In this document: positions 37,774-48,028 of the stretch, in pieces
Layout: every line of letters begins with the position of its first letter
How positions within the stretch are numbered: position 1 is the stretch's first letter
Assembly: GCF_011074885.1 (NCBI RefSeq)
Contig: NC_054687.1
Coordinates: forward strand, 434,001-498,000
DNA from: Brettanomyces bruxellensis
Taxonomy: Eukaryota > Ascomycota > Pichiomycetes > Pichiales > Pichiaceae
Reading direction: 5' to 3'
DNA length: 64,000 nt
Made by a program: the position numbers and the translations under genes
Notes under the pieces: model-generated
Seen by the model: the letters and a program-made list of their open reading frames with translations, nothing else
What the model was told of the DNA's origin: nothing
Databases searched by the model: none

Positions 37774-38494
37774 AGATAGAATACAAAGCCGTGATTAAAG
37801 TACCGTTTCTATTATTTTAATATTATTTATTTATTTTGTTGCAATTCTCCGATCATGTATGGGACGTGGGCTACAATAAAAAGTATGCACGCAAGCGACA
37901 TTAACTAATTAGTATGTAGGTATAAATAAGAGATCCGAAATTCCGAAGTTTATTGTCATCACACAGATGAAAGCCATTATATACTTAATTCCAGTCAATT
38001 GGATATGTTAGTATTCCATGACCTTGAGCTGGGGAAGAAAGCGGAACTTGCATCTTAGTGAAAAATTGAGGGTAATGCGAGATCCGGATAGCGCTATTTT
38101 TTTTTACGACTTCGGCAAAGAAAAAATAAAAACGGAGATGCTACATTGTTCATGCAGCCGGAAAATTTTTGATCAATGCTGTTGGAACGGACTCAATAGA
38201 TTTTCAATGAGGACCCACGTCACAGGGAGTCACGAAGTGAAAAAAAAAATAAAAAAATAAAATTAAAAATAAAAAAAAGATCATTCAACATCATCATGAA
38301 AACTATACAAATATCTCCGGTGGTCACATTTTCAAGCTTTAATCCTAGTGAACCCTTTTTATGAAGTTTTCGAAGACTATCTCATTACCAAAGTCGAATT
38401 CCCGTACTCTTTTTCTACGCTGCTTGAGTCACATATTCCCTCCAAACCGTTAGTTCTTTGATCGCTGGTTTTATAAGTACAAAATTCATCAACG
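37774..38494. other. Intergenic region FRE / CTP1
   Basis: 721 bp containing the FRE 3' flank and the CTP1 promoter. A-rich tracts lie at 38238-38278. An 80-codon frame at 38018-38260 ends in poly-Lys from the A tract and is judged non-coding. Confidence 0.55.
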
Positions 38495-39382
38495 ATGTCA
38501 TCAGCACAAAAACCTCAAAAGACACAAAAGGGATGGAAGTCCTTTCTGGCCGGAGCCGTCGCAGGCGCCGTCGAGGGAACTGTCAACTATCCGTTCGAGT
38601 TTACCAAAACCAGACTCCAGTTAGTGCCTAAATCTTCCACAATGAGCCGAAATCCATTTGTGCTCATGTACAAGGTGGTTAAAGGCCAAGGACTCGGTGC
38701 TCTTTACGTTGGATGCCCAATCTTCGTTGTTGGTAATACAGCCAAGGCCGGTGTCAGATTTCTTGGATTTGACTCCATCAAAAAACTCCTAGTTGACGAA
38801 GATGGTAAGTTGAGTGGGCCACGGGGTGTTGTTGCGGGTCTGGGTGCCGGCTTAATGGAATCTATCTTTGCAGTTACTCCAGCCGAGTCTCTTAAGACAG
38901 CCATGATCGATGACCGTCAACTTCCACATCCAAAGTATCAGGGTGTCACCGGATCTGTCAAATTGGTCAAGGATCTTGGCTTGAGAGGAATGTACAAGGG
39001 ATTCCTTCCTGTTGCCATGCGTCAGGGTGCAAACCAGGCAGTTCGTATGGGAACTTACAGTAGAATTAAAGGTGCTATTCAGCAGGCCAGTGGTACACCA
39101 CCGGACCAGCCATTGTCAACTGGTATGACTTTTTTGGTTGGTGCATTTGCTGGATTAGTGACTGTCTACACGACTATGCCTATAGACACGGTCAAAACGA
39201 GAATGCAGGCATTGGATGCTAGAACCAGATATTCCGGTACGTTCAACTGCTTTGCCAAGATTTTCAGGGAGGAGGGTTTGCTAGCCTTCTGGAAAGGTGC
39301 AACTCCTCGTCTAGGAAGATTACTTCTTGGAGGCGGTATTGTGTTCACCACATACGAGAAAATGATGACCGTTTTGAACTGA
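38495..39382 (+). CDS. CTP1: Mitochondrial citrate/tricarboxylate carrier
   Basis: Inner-membrane carrier that exchanges citrate for malate or another dicarboxylate, supplying cytosolic citrate. The 295-aa product (S. cerevisiae 299) has three carrier repeats, each with its signature: PFEFTK (about 37-42), PAESLK (about 129-134) and PIDTVK (about 229-234). The N-terminal GWKSFLAGAVAGAVEGTVNYP and the TAMIDDRQ stretch after the second signature are typical of citrate carriers. Codon choice suggests good expression. Confidence 0.96.
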   Translation: MSSAQKPQKTQKGWKSFLAGAVAGAVEGTVNYPFEFTKTRLQLVPKSSTMSRNPFVLMYKVVKGQGLGALYVGCPIFVVGNTAKAGVRFLGFDSIKKLLVDEDGKLSGPRGVVAGLGAGLMESIFAVTPAESLKTAMIDDRQLPHPKYQGVTGSVKLVKDLGLRGMYKGFLPVAMRQGANQAVRMGTYSRIKGAIQQASGTPPDQPLSTGMTFLVGAFAGLVTVYTTMPIDTVKTRMQALDARTRYSGTFNCFAKIFREEGLLAFWKGATPRLGRLLLGGGIVFTTYEKMMTVLN

Positions 39383-39694
39383 GCTGAGAGAGAAGCAACT
39401 GAATAGAAAAGCAAGGACTACGGGGCGGCCGTTGTATACATTGTCGAAGATTAATTAGAGATGTCATCGATTAGAGTGGTATTATGGATGTAGTTAAGTG
39501 GAGTAGAGCGGTTACGAAAGTAGAGTATGATACTGGTGGAGTACACTAGAGTAGTTATTAAAGTAAACTATATTATTAAATTAAAGTGAATAATATCATT
39601 TATGCAGCGAACGACGTTAGTCTGAAAATGGGTAGTACAAAAGGTAGGAAAAGAGCGACGTACAAGAGAAGCAAAAACACACTCGCTCAACCTT
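39383..39694. other. Convergent 3' region CTP1 / BSD2
   Basis: 312 bp between convergent genes. The sequence is rich in degenerate copies of gtagag/gtggag (about 39470-39560), a low-complexity tract of no known function. No gene is seen. Confidence 0.55.
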
Positions 39695-40726
39695 CTAAAC
39701 CGCAGAAGTGTCTGTAGAGTGGATTATTCGGTACTCCTTCCTGCGAACACACCAGAAATCGTAAATGGCCTTGAAGAAAATAATCGAACCAAGAGCCATA
39801 AGCATGTATGAAAAGACCATGTCATGAGATATAGATGACTGCTCCGCCGATGCAGCCGCTGCAGCCTCTGTAGTAGATGGTAGACTCGATTCAAAGCCAT
39901 CTAGCGAACCCTTTAAGGTCATCGTGTCGTCAATATCCACAGATGAAGGGTTCTCCGGCTCAAACCTTTGGCCACCGTCTCCCGGAGCAAAAGCAGAGGA
40001 GCTCGAGTATGGAAGAATTGTCCAGCCGAAAGAAAACAACGTGACACCCAAACCGGCCTGGGATCCATTCTTTGCACCGTGGCATGTGTGCAAAAGATAC
40101 GTGATAACAAATCCTATAAACTGGAAAGTGATGGACACGATCATGTTCCAGAGGAAGCTGACAATGTTTCCCACAGGAAGTCCATCCACAAATATTTCAT
40201 CCTCAAAGCCAGCCATTATACTGGACTCCCAATAAGGAGGAGCAGGGTCCTCCAGTGCATCTTCATAAGTTGGAAGCTCTTCCGTAACATCTGAATTCTC
40301 TCCGACTGTTGGCTTTGCTGACATATTGCTGAACACACCGTCATTTGACTCACCAACTGGATGATCGGATTGTCCTAGATGATTGTATCTGTTTGACTTG
40401 TAAATAAACCTCAGAAGTGGTGCATTCCGAAGTGTATTATGAACCAAATGACGTACAGTACTTCTTAATCTTGATGCAACCGAATACTCAGATACTGTTT
40501 CGCCCCCCACTTCGTTGGAAATTTCCTCATTATGCCCACTGCCGCCAACCGAAGCATCGTATTGTGAAACTGTTGGATTTTCATGCGTTGAACCGGCAAC
40601 AACCTGCTCTGAACTATTGCCTGCACCTGTCTGTGTATCACCATCAGCATGAGTTGAGGCTGTAGCGGTGGAATCCATCTCGTTCAGCTCAATCTGTGAG
40701 TCTTCTCTACCTTGACCTGCTGGCAT
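39695..40726 (-). CDS. BSD2: Bsd2-type Rsp5 adaptor of the NDFIP family
   Basis: A Golgi/endosome membrane adaptor that brings the ubiquitin ligase Rsp5 to cargo such as the metal transporters Smf1/Smf2, so it limits metal uptake. The 343-aa product has a Ser/Thr-rich N-terminus. An LPTYEDAL PY-type motif (about 150-157, LPxY) is followed by APPYW. Three hydrophobic segments make the NDFIP C-terminal domain (IVSFLWNMIVSITFQFIGFV, a Gly-rich hairpin with GLGVTLFSFGW, and MVFSYMLMALGSIIFF). The frame starts three codons earlier at a TTG; the ATG at 40726 is preferred. CTR2 and a FRE reductase in the same window also act in metal homeostasis. Confidence 0.88.
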   Translation of the reverse strand: MPAGQGREDSQIELNEMDSTATASTHADGDTQTGAGNSSEQVVAGSTHENPTVSQYDASVGGSGHNEEISNEVGGETVSEYSVASRLRSTVRHLVHNTLRNAPLLRFIYKSNRYNHLGQSDHPVGESNDGVFSNMSAKPTVGENSDVTEELPTYEDALEDPAPPYWESSIMAGFEDEIFVDGLPVGNIVSFLWNMIVSITFQFIGFVITYLLHTCHGAKNGSQAGLGVTLFSFGWTILPYSSSSAFAPGDGGQRFEPENPSSVDIDDTMTLKGSLDGFESSLPSTTEAAAAASAEQSSISHDMVFSYMLMALGSIIFFKAIYDFWCVRRKEYRIIHSTDTSAV

Positions 40727-41731
40727 AGTTGGCAAAGACTTGCGATGAACTTGTAAACGTTATAAATAAATGAAGTTGCAACGCTTTATTATTATTTGAG
40801 CAACTAATCTTAAATATATTCAATGTGATGATTAAAGTAGTCTCTATTTTTAGTTTGACAACTGAAGGAAATAAAGACGGGATAATAGATGGAACTAAAA
40901 TGAAAATGAATGAGATTCGGAACTGATAAATATAACTTTTGAAGGTTTGTTATTATGGGCGGAATAAATAAAGAGGCTTTGGGACCTTTTGTTGCCGATT
41001 AAAGCGATATTCTCGTATATGCGAACGGTAACTTTTTTTTCCCCCACCCTTACCCTGTCCGAGATATTATCACGGGAAACTTTTTTTTTTCTGGATCCCA
41101 ATAGCTATCATTCCAGCTCTGAGGCAGACACAGAACCACTGCGCCCTGTAAGATAAGACTTCGTGGCATTAATTAGTATTCCAGATGATTCTCGCGTATT
41201 CTGAAAAAAAAAAAAAAAAAAACGCAATCCCAAATAAGGAGGTCGATACAGAGAATTCAGCAAACTTTTTCAGATTGTTAAGGGAAAGCAGTATCAAATA
41301 GTAAACGTGTTTAAATAATCAAGAGAAAGTTTGTATCGGATAAAGCCGAAGTTGATATTATCTGGAGATGACTACGATTATTACCATATAGGACACCCAC
41401 TTGATAGATCAGGCCTTGATAAGCAAGACCACATTTAGTATGAGAATCATGACTTTGTTGCACGTGACTTTTCTGATGAAATTACTATCGAAGCAAGTGT
41501 GCTGACTGGAGGAATCAGATGGCTAGCCATGCTCTCTTTTGGATTCCAGATGAAGAACGTTTATAGATATTATTGCGTTTCGACATCGAGATCCTGGTTA
41601 TGGACAAGCAGCAATCCCGAATCTGCGGTATTACATTACACACTTACATGACAATTGTGTAGAACACAAGTAAACTGATGGCATGAAAATGTCATATTTG
41701 TCTATAAAAAATTGATCTAACGATGTATTAT
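40727..41731. other. BSD2 promoter / GST 3' region
   Basis: 1.0 kb without a supported gene. It contains a 19-A run (41204-41222) and GTCACGTG read on the minus strand (CACGTGAC, 41461-41468), a Cbf1-type site 735 bp from BSD2. Open frames are short and unsupported. Confidence 0.55.
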
Positions 41732-42349
41732 TTATTTGGTTGCATCTTTACCCTTCAAAGTTGGTGAAAGAATTGGATCGTTATCGCAAACCTCCCTGAA
41801 CCATCTGTGAATCGATGGATACTTGGCGAAGAACTCCTTGTTAAATAGCCTGTCAACTCCCAACGCAAAGAGATTAACGCAGAAGATATCGGCCAACGTA
41901 CACTCGGCTCCAGCCAAGTATTTAGTCTGCTTGAGCTGATCTTCAAACTCGTTAGCAGCCTTAGTCACATTCGCTGCAGCTGCCTTCTTTTCTTCCTCAG
42001 TAGTACTATGGTACAAATAGTCTGCAAGGATGCGGATGCAATCAGAGTTTGCAAAAGAAACCCATTGCCAGACTTTGGCTTTTTCACGCTCATTGTTTCC
42101 ATAGAACTTATATTGGCAACTCTCTGGCTTCAACGAGACAATATACTGCAAGATTGCCATTGCTTCGTGAAGCTTCCATCCATCCTTGGACTTAAAAGCT
42201 GGTGCTTTGTTCAAAGGAAAGGCTGCTTTGTACTCTGGGTCATCTCTATCCGAAATCTTGATGTCCAAGTTCAAGTACTCGATAAGAGGTGGAAGGAGGG
42301 TTGATCTTGGGGAAAAAGAAAGAAGGTAAACTGCTCCTGATTCTGCCAT
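41732..42349 (-). CDS. Stand-alone GST-fold protein similar to the N-terminus of eEF1B-gamma
   Basis: A 205-aa product covering a whole GST fold. A thioredoxin-like N-terminal half (to about 80) contains the family stretch FPLNKAPAF then KLHEAMAILQYIV. An all-helical C-terminal half contains WQWVSFANSDCIRI, YLAGAECTLADIF and YPSIHRWFREVCDNDP. These match the GST-like domain of yeast elongation factor 1B gamma (Cam1/Tef4). The gamma-specific C-terminal EF1G domain (about 160 aa) is absent: a stop follows LKGKDATK and no continuation is seen downstream. It may be a duplicate that kept only the GST part, or a free glutathione transferase-like protein. Enzymatic activity is unknown. The ATG at 42349 gives a natural N-terminus. 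Confidence 0.88.
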   Translation of the reverse strand: MAESGAVYLLSFSPRSTLLPPLIEYLNLDIKISDRDDPEYKAAFPLNKAPAFKSKDGWKLHEAMAILQYIVSLKPESCQYKFYGNNEREKAKVWQWVSFANSDCIRILADYLYHSTTEEEKKAAAANVTKAANEFEDQLKQTKYLAGAECTLADIFCVNLFALGVDRLFNKEFFAKYPSIHRWFREVCDNDPILSPTLKGKDATK

Positions 42350-44006
42350 TGTGAGGTTATAATGTATCTATTATCGCAAAATAGTGTATCTTTTAACTTT
42401 TAACGTCAATAGTTTACCCTTTCAACAAATTAATGCGCAGTAATTGGTGATCTAACAGTAAATTTGGCCCCTATGAAGAGCATAACAGACCATTTTATAC
42501 TCCAAAAATTTGGGAATCATGATTTTCTATATAAACTTAATCCTCGAAGAAAGCTTCAAAAATAGATAATGGGAACAATATAAATGTTCTATACCTTTAT
42601 ACCTGAAATGTACACTTGAATCAGAAATTAATGTTGCAACTATTGTTCTTACTATTATTTTTTTTTTTTACCGTGAGTTGAGGTTAAGGACTGCTTAGTA
42701 ATTGAATATCAATATTCTTGTCGGAGTTAATAGAGAACTTATGAGTTACTCCCGAGCTTGAGCTATCAAAAACTCATTTTTTAATATAACCAATAAGAAA
42801 CTAGCAGTCTGTGAGGCTCAGACAATTGTAAGGTGGACCATCCAAAAGGGTTGGATATAAATGTGCCAGATGGTATATTTGATGATGTTGACATCTTAAC
42901 AACTGTGCACATGTCATCATAGAAGAAAATGCATTTACTTTGTCACCATCCGGTGGAATCAAACAAGATGTATTGCAAAATAGGCTATCTGATCTCGTCC
43001 CTTCGTAGAAGAAATAAGTTATATAAAAAGATGTTAAGTAAAGTAAAAATAGGAAGGAGAATAAAGTGAGGTAATTCTACATAATATAAAAAATATTTAA
43101 TTTCCAGAAACAGAATTATCATCGTGTTTATTTGTCCCGGTGCGGGTCTCCTAACATACACAATTGGCTTATTTTATTCAGGATTGTTTTTAATAAATAT
43201 TATTCTAAAGTTTCGTTATCCAAGAACCTCAAAACATGCTCGGAGTTCTTATTCATGAACATATCAAATCGGGATTCAATGAAGCATCGACAACACTCGA
43301 AGATTAGAAACCAATAAAATTTGAAAAACAATTAAACACCAATTCAGTTGCCATAGCTCCACTTGATAGCTTTTGAGTCGGTGAAAGTAGAAGATTTTGC
43401 GTTGCAATGATAACTGCTTTTTATCAAAAAAATTTTGTTGCAAATGGGATTGAAAATAGAATCCAAATCAGGAAAGTGCAAGGATTTTCTATCCATGTCC
43501 CCATGTGAGAAGGAAATAAAAATTTTGGAGCTATTTTGGATACGTATATGGCCGATGGTCTTAACATCAGTATTGGTGCTATCATAAGTGAAGTGGGCTA
43601 TAATATTCAGATGCATGGCACCAATGAAGCAACATATGATATGAGGCAATATATGATATTTCTGCCCTTAATAACTGCGCGTATATAAATGATAAGGCAT
43701 CGAACAAGTCCTTAGATTCGTTCCAATCTTAGATGCATATTTTCCATCGTACAAAATTCAACTGATAATGCAATTTTTGAAATAGGAGAACGTTTCGTGC
43801 TACAAAGAATTCCCGATCAGAACCAAACCTGAATGTTAAGCCTCCTTCCCAGTATTCAAGAATGCAATTATGCATATCCTCTTGGGTAGTTATTACACTA
43901 TGTTCAAGAGCTACATACCACACAGCCAGACTTTGTAATGTTACAATGTATTTGTTATACATAAGGCTTGCTTGCACAAAAAACTGTACGACCAGGAAGA
44001 GCACTT
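42350..44006. other. 1.65-kb region with broken open frames
   Basis: No intact gene. Several minus-strand open frames without ATG starts, or in shifting phases, have protein-like composition: about 43729-43990, 43344-43649, 43220-43310 and 42801-43079. They could be pieces of one decayed minus-strand gene downstream of SNF5, or chance frames in A/T-rich DNA. A T-run lies at 42658-42669. Confidence 0.4.
43220..43990 (-). pseudogene. Possible decayed protein-coding relic
   Basis: On the minus strand, in order, one frame reads through ILEYWEGGLTFRFGSDREFF and stops at 43729. A second frame (43649-43344) contains NSSKIFISFSHGDMDRKSLH. A third, near 43300-43220, contains RFDMFMNKNSEHVLRFLDNE. Each piece ends in a stop, and the pieces lie in different phases. 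No family is recognised. The case rests only on amino-acid composition, so confidence is low. Confidence 0.25.
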
Positions 44007-46481
44007 TCAGGTAATCTTGAACTTGATGAGAACTTCCTCCGGATTGCACTCGCAAGAAACTCTGATTGTAGGCCTATCAGTGATAGAGGCAAGCCTTCTC
44101 TTAGTTTTAGCAAGAAACCGGGCAACACGGGCCTGATCGTCCTGCCTGTGTTTTTCCATTTCAAGTTGCTTCTTCTTCTCCTCCTCCTTAATTTTGAGCT
44201 GCTCTCTTTTGTAGTCGTCCAAAGCCTTGAGTTGTCGTTGAGGGATTTCGATGGATATTGGATAATCAATGTAAGCATCAGGGCCGGAACCAAGCGAAAC
44301 ACCACCAGCAAGAACAGATGTTGGAACAGGTGTCCTGAAAGTTTTCGGCAGATCTCGAAGATCTGGAAGAAGAACACCACCTCTGCGACCGACTCTGGTT
44401 TGGCCTCTTTTCTTTCTTCTTGCCTCTCTTTCACGCTCCTTCTTCAATTTCTGAATGCTTTCAAAGGAGAGCTCCTGCAAGGAAGCCGTGTAGTCACTCA
44501 AGAGGTATCTCGGGCGAATCACATTATGTGCATCCAAGTTTGAACTAACAAACTCTTTCAGCTCCTCTCCAGACACAGGCGAGCCATCAAACCTATAACC
44601 AACCAAGTACAAGGACTTGATATAAGTCTGGCACTGCTCTCTGATGGAATGGGAGATTGCTGTCTGAAATTCGCCAGGAAGAGACATCTCAGCACAGAGA
44701 ACACGTGCGAAATCTTCGGGGTTGTTATTTGGATTCATCACATCCCAGTCGAATTTGTCTGTCAACTGGTTGTTTCCAATCGTAATGTCCAACATAATCG
44801 GGAACCGGAGATCACACTGCTTACTCTTCTTTGTGTGATCATCAGCTTGTTGTGGGTTGTCAGAGCCATTTCCTGGATATATCATGGGGTGATAGTCACC
44901 CAGCTGGTCGCGAATGCTATCGATGATCTTCTTCTTGCTGTCAGCCAACTTATCCTTTGGAAACAAGTAGTCGGCCATTAGTGTGTCAACAAACTCACCC
45001 AGACTGATCACCTTCTCGTTCATATTCCAAAGAAAAGTGTCGCTCAACTGGAAACCATCTCTGTCCTGGTCGAATTCCAATCGTATAGGAACCAGCTCCT
45101 CAGGAGTTTCAGCCTGCTCTTCGAGCTGCTCCTTCGATATATATATATCCGGTGCAGTGGTGGCCTTCTTCCTGTTTGCAGGTAAAATAAGCTCTGTTCT
45201 TCCCGTAGTAAATCCATTTCCGTAACCAGCATAACCCTCACCCCATAACCTATCGGTAACCTTATTCTGCTCTGGTCTGAGATTGATAGCTTTCAACCTC
45301 GAGTCTCTGATTTTCTGGTAAAACTTGAGGTCCCTGACCATTCTCTCGGCCATATCCGCGTCAAACGGTCTCGCCCGCTCGTTTTGCATCCCTGTGTCAT
45401 ACTCTGCATCTCTTGAAGTTATTCTTTCAAACGTTTTCACCGTTGAAGGAACATCATGCATCTTCTTTGTGAAAAAGTCCGACCAGTAGTGCAAGCTTGG
45501 CATTTTTCTTGGCGGAGGTAATGCCTGCTGATGCTGTATTTGCTCTGATGTCTTCTCCGGTGATACTGCTGCTTCTGGATTGCCAACTCCCGCAAATAGC
45601 CGAGGAGACGCATTCTGTCCGCTGGAAGGAGCAACCGGATGATTTTGTAACGATGCTCCAGGAGAGTTGACAACATGTGGCCTGGAACTAGATGAAATCA
45701 TTCCTGGTGGAACCATTGGACTTGTGGCGGGTATATTTGGATTCATGAACTTGCCACCTTGATGATATATTTGAGGCTGAACATGTGCACCCTGTGCTAA
45801 AGGCGAACCGTTTGGTGGACCCTGCGAAACTGGACCATTCGGCATTTGCAGCTGCATCATCTGACCTTCCATAGCATTGGTGTAAGGATGGCTCATTGCA
45901 GGATTAGGGCTACCGTTATTCATGGCCACAGGCGACTGGTTCTGCATTTGAGGCGAGTTCATGTGGCCTGCAATTTTCTGGTTCGTCACCATCTGCTGCA
46001 TTGCTGCTTTTCTGTGTTGTTCGTACTGCTCCAAGAAATGCCTTATCTGAGCATTTTTTTGAACTACTGCATTTCTTCTTTGAGGATCCAAATTCATGAG
46101 CCACTGTAGTAGTTGCTGCGGTGTAACCTGCTTGGGCATGCTTGCATTGCCGCTGCTATTATTGATACTCATATTTTGATTGGAAGACATGCCTGTGTTT
46201 GTATTTCCAAATGCCATTGCAGAATTGACACCATTACCACCCATCTGACCATTGTTGTTACCATTGCCGTTGTTCCCACTGCTGCCATTACTGTTGATAT
46301 TGTTGTTGTTACTTCCGTTTACATTTGTTGGATTCAGCTGATTGTTACTTATGCCGTTATTAATTCCACCTGATATATTATTAAATTGGTTCATATTCCC
46401 ACTCGCATTATTATTATTATTGTTGTTGTTAGTACTCCCTTGGGAGCTCGGGAAATTCCAGTTCCCTTGTCCGTTAAACAT
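44007..46481 (-). CDS. SNF5: SWI/SNF subunit Snf5
   Basis: A core subunit of the SWI/SNF chromatin remodeller that contacts the nucleosome acidic patch. The 824-aa product has an Asn/Ser/Gly-rich low-complexity N-terminus (about 8-130). A Gln/Met-rich part follows with a conserved helix (VTPQQLLQWLMNLDPQRRNA). A region with MPSLHYWSDFFTKKMHDVP lies upstream of the Snf5 domain. The two Snf5 repeats are at about 463-530 (PIRLEFDQDRDGFQLSDTFLWNM) and 558-630 (LRFPIMLDITIGNNQLTDKFDW). A basic block (RRKKRGQTRVGRRGG) follows, then a Lys/Glu-rich coiled C-terminal extension. The frame extends 11 codons upstream only to a GTG, so the ATG at 46481 is used. Its size suits Snf5 rather than the shorter Sfh1. 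Confidence 0.93.
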   Translation of the reverse strand: MFNGQGNWNFPSSQGSTNNNNNNNNASGNMNQFNNISGGINNGISNNQLNPTNVNGSNNNNINSNGSSGNNGNGNNNGQMGGNGVNSAMAFGNTNTGMSSNQNMSINNSSGNASMPKQVTPQQLLQWLMNLDPQRRNAVVQKNAQIRHFLEQYEQHRKAAMQQMVTNQKIAGHMNSPQMQNQSPVAMNNGSPNPAMSHPYTNAMEGQMMQLQMPNGPVSQGPPNGSPLAQGAHVQPQIYHQGGKFMNPNIPATSPMVPPGMISSSSRPHVVNSPGASLQNHPVAPSSGQNASPRLFAGVGNPEAAVSPEKTSEQIQHQQALPPPRKMPSLHYWSDFFTKKMHDVPSTVKTFERITSRDAEYDTGMQNERARPFDADMAERMVRDLKFYQKIRDSRLKAINLRPEQNKVTDRLWGEGYAGYGNGFTTGRTELILPANRKKATTAPDIYISKEQLEEQAETPEELVPIRLEFDQDRDGFQLSDTFLWNMNEKVISLGEFVDTLMADYLFPKDKLADSKKKIIDSIRDQLGDYHPMIYPGNGSDNPQQADDHTKKSKQCDLRFPIMLDITIGNNQLTDKFDWDVMNPNNNPEDFARVLCAEMSLPGEFQTAISHSIREQCQTYIKSLYLVGYRFDGSPVSGEELKEFVSSNLDAHNVIRPRYLLSDYTASLQELSFESIQKLKKEREREARRKKRGQTRVGRRGGVLLPDLRDLPKTFRTPVPTSVLAGGVSLGSGPDAYIDYPISIEIPQRQLKALDDYKREQLKIKEEEKKKQLEMEKHRQDDQARVARFLAKTKRRLASITDRPTIRVSCECNPEEVLIKFKIT

Positions 46482-46723
46482 GCCCTTAACTCGAAGACGA
46501 ATGCGGGGTGCCACCTACAATATTTGAATGCCTTACTAGTTGAAGGAAACACTGTCTGTTGAAGAGACGATAAATCTATCAACAAACACACTCGCTAATC
46601 CGACAATCCAAAGTGGGGATAAAAAAAAAAAAAAATTAATTCAAGGAAAAGTCGGAGTATAATAGATGTACGGATGTGAACTGCAAAAAATGCAATATTT
46701 ATTATTATGTTTATCTCTATCAA

Positions 46724-48028
46724 TTACGACCTGTAGTCACCGTTTATTTTAACATAATCATGACTCAAATCACAAGTCCAAAACTCACACGAATGGCCAC
46801 CACCAGTACCCAAGTCAATCTTCACCTCAAGTTCCTCATTCTTTAGAATTTCGCTTGCTCTGACCTCATCAACATTTTGAGGTTCACCATTCACGAGCAA
46901 CTTGAGCTCTGCAGACCCATCTGTAGGAACAAACGACACATTCGTCTTGGAAGGATTGACTTCTGCACCTGCATATCCTGTGGCACAAAGAATTCTGCCC
47001 CAGTTGGCATCCTCTCCGTACATAGCAGTTTTGAAGAGAGGTGAGTTAGAAATACTGTTGGCAACCTTCTTGGCATCCTCATAAGTTATAGCATCGTTTA
47101 TCTTTAATGTTATGAACTTAGTGGATCCTTCACCATCATGAACCACTAACTGGGCAAGGGTTTTGGCGAAGTCGGTCACTTCTTCCTGAAGTATGTTGTA
47201 ATTTGGATGGCCCTGTGTAATAAGTTCACCACCAGCAGCACCGTTTGCCAATGCACTTATGGTGTCATTGGTAGACATATCACCATCAACCGAAATGCAG
47301 TTGAACGACTGGCTCACAGCTTTGCTTAGTATACTTTGCAATGCCTTAGGCTCTACTGGTGCATCTGTCACAAAGAATCCCAACAATGTTGCCATGTTAG
47401 GGCATATCATACCGGCACCCTTTGCAAGACCTGCCAATGTATACTGTATATTTCCCATCGTAAATCTTTTAGACACAAGTTTTGGAAAAGTGTCAGTTGT
47501 CATAATTCCCCTGGCACAAGTAAGCCAATGCTTGTGATCAGACCCAAGCAGATCACCTTTCGATAGTCTTTTAATTCCCGAAATTATTTGATCCATTGGA
47601 AGCCTCTGCCCAATAACACCAGTAGACATCACTAATGATGACCGATGACCATTTCCCACTCCAAGGCTTTTATCGACTGTCTCAATCATCTTTTTTGCAT
47701 CTTCAAGACCTCCATCACCGGTCACAGAATTGGCACAGCCACTGTTTGCAACTATTGCACTGATTCCAGCTCCTTTATTCAAAGTGAGAGTTTCCTTATC
47801 AACCAACACAGGAGCAGCTTTAAATTTGTTAGTGGTGAAACAAGCAGCAGCAGATGCCGGACTATCGGAAACAAGCATTGCCATATCCAATGCACCTTGC
47901 TTCTTCACACCTGAAGCCACTGCACCAACCCTATATCCCTTGGGATACACACCAGTTTTTGGAATAAATCTGGATTTGTCAATTAATTTTCTCGCCGCAG
48001 TCATGGAAAAGAATCTTCTTCCAAACAT
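46724..48028 (-). CDS. ARG7: Mitochondrial ornithine acetyltransferase (ArgJ family)
   Basis: Mitochondrial enzyme that transfers the acetyl group from N-acetylornithine to glutamate, making ornithine for arginine synthesis and recycling the acetyl donor. The 434-aa product starts with a basic, Ser/Arg-containing presequence ([20 protein letters not shown]). The self-cleavage site is [14 protein letters not shown]; the chain is cut before Thr214, which becomes the nucleophile of the second chain. NSGCANS (about 95-101) and [11 protein letters not shown] (about 250-260) are family hallmarks. Its length matches S. cerevisiae Arg7 (441). No clear Gcn4 site (TGACTC) was found upstream. Confidence 0.97.
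   Translation of the reverse strand: MFGRRFFSMTAARKLIDKSRFIPKTGVYPKGYRVGAVASGVKKQGALDMAMLVSDSPASAAACFTTNKFKAAPVLVDKETLTLNKGAGISAIVANSGCANSVTGDGGLEDAKKMIETVDKSLGVGNGHRSSLVMSTGVIGQRLPMDQIISGIKRLSKGDLLGSDHKHWLTCARGIMTTDTFPKLVSKRFTMGNIQYTLAGLAKGAGMICPNMATLLGFFVTDAPVEPKALQSILSKAVSQSFNCISVDGDMSTNDTISALANGAAGGELITQGHPNYNILQEEVTDFAKTLAQLVVHDGEGSTKFITLKINDAITYEDAKKVANSISNSPLFKTAMYGEDANWGRILCATGYAGAEVNPSKTNVSFVPTDGSAELKLLVNGEPQNVDEVRASEILKNEELEVKIDLGTGGGHSCEFWTCDLSHDYVKINGDYRS

Noticed and set aside
38018..38260. 80-codon frame before CTP1
   Set aside because: Ends in poly-Lys from an A tract and has no recognisable domain.
41461..41468. CDE1-like centromere element (GTCACGTG on minus strand)
   Set aside because: No A/T-rich CDE2 and CDE3 follow; a Cbf1/E-box site is the simpler reading.
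43968..44543. 191-codon open frame antisense to the SNF5 3' end
   Set aside because: Ser/Leu/Phe-rich product that mirrors the sense Lys/Glu codons; no independent support.
46420..46440. TACTAAC sequence (minus strand) in SNF5
   Set aside because: It encodes Ser-Thr-Asn within the Asn-rich tract and the frame is open through it; no donor is needed.
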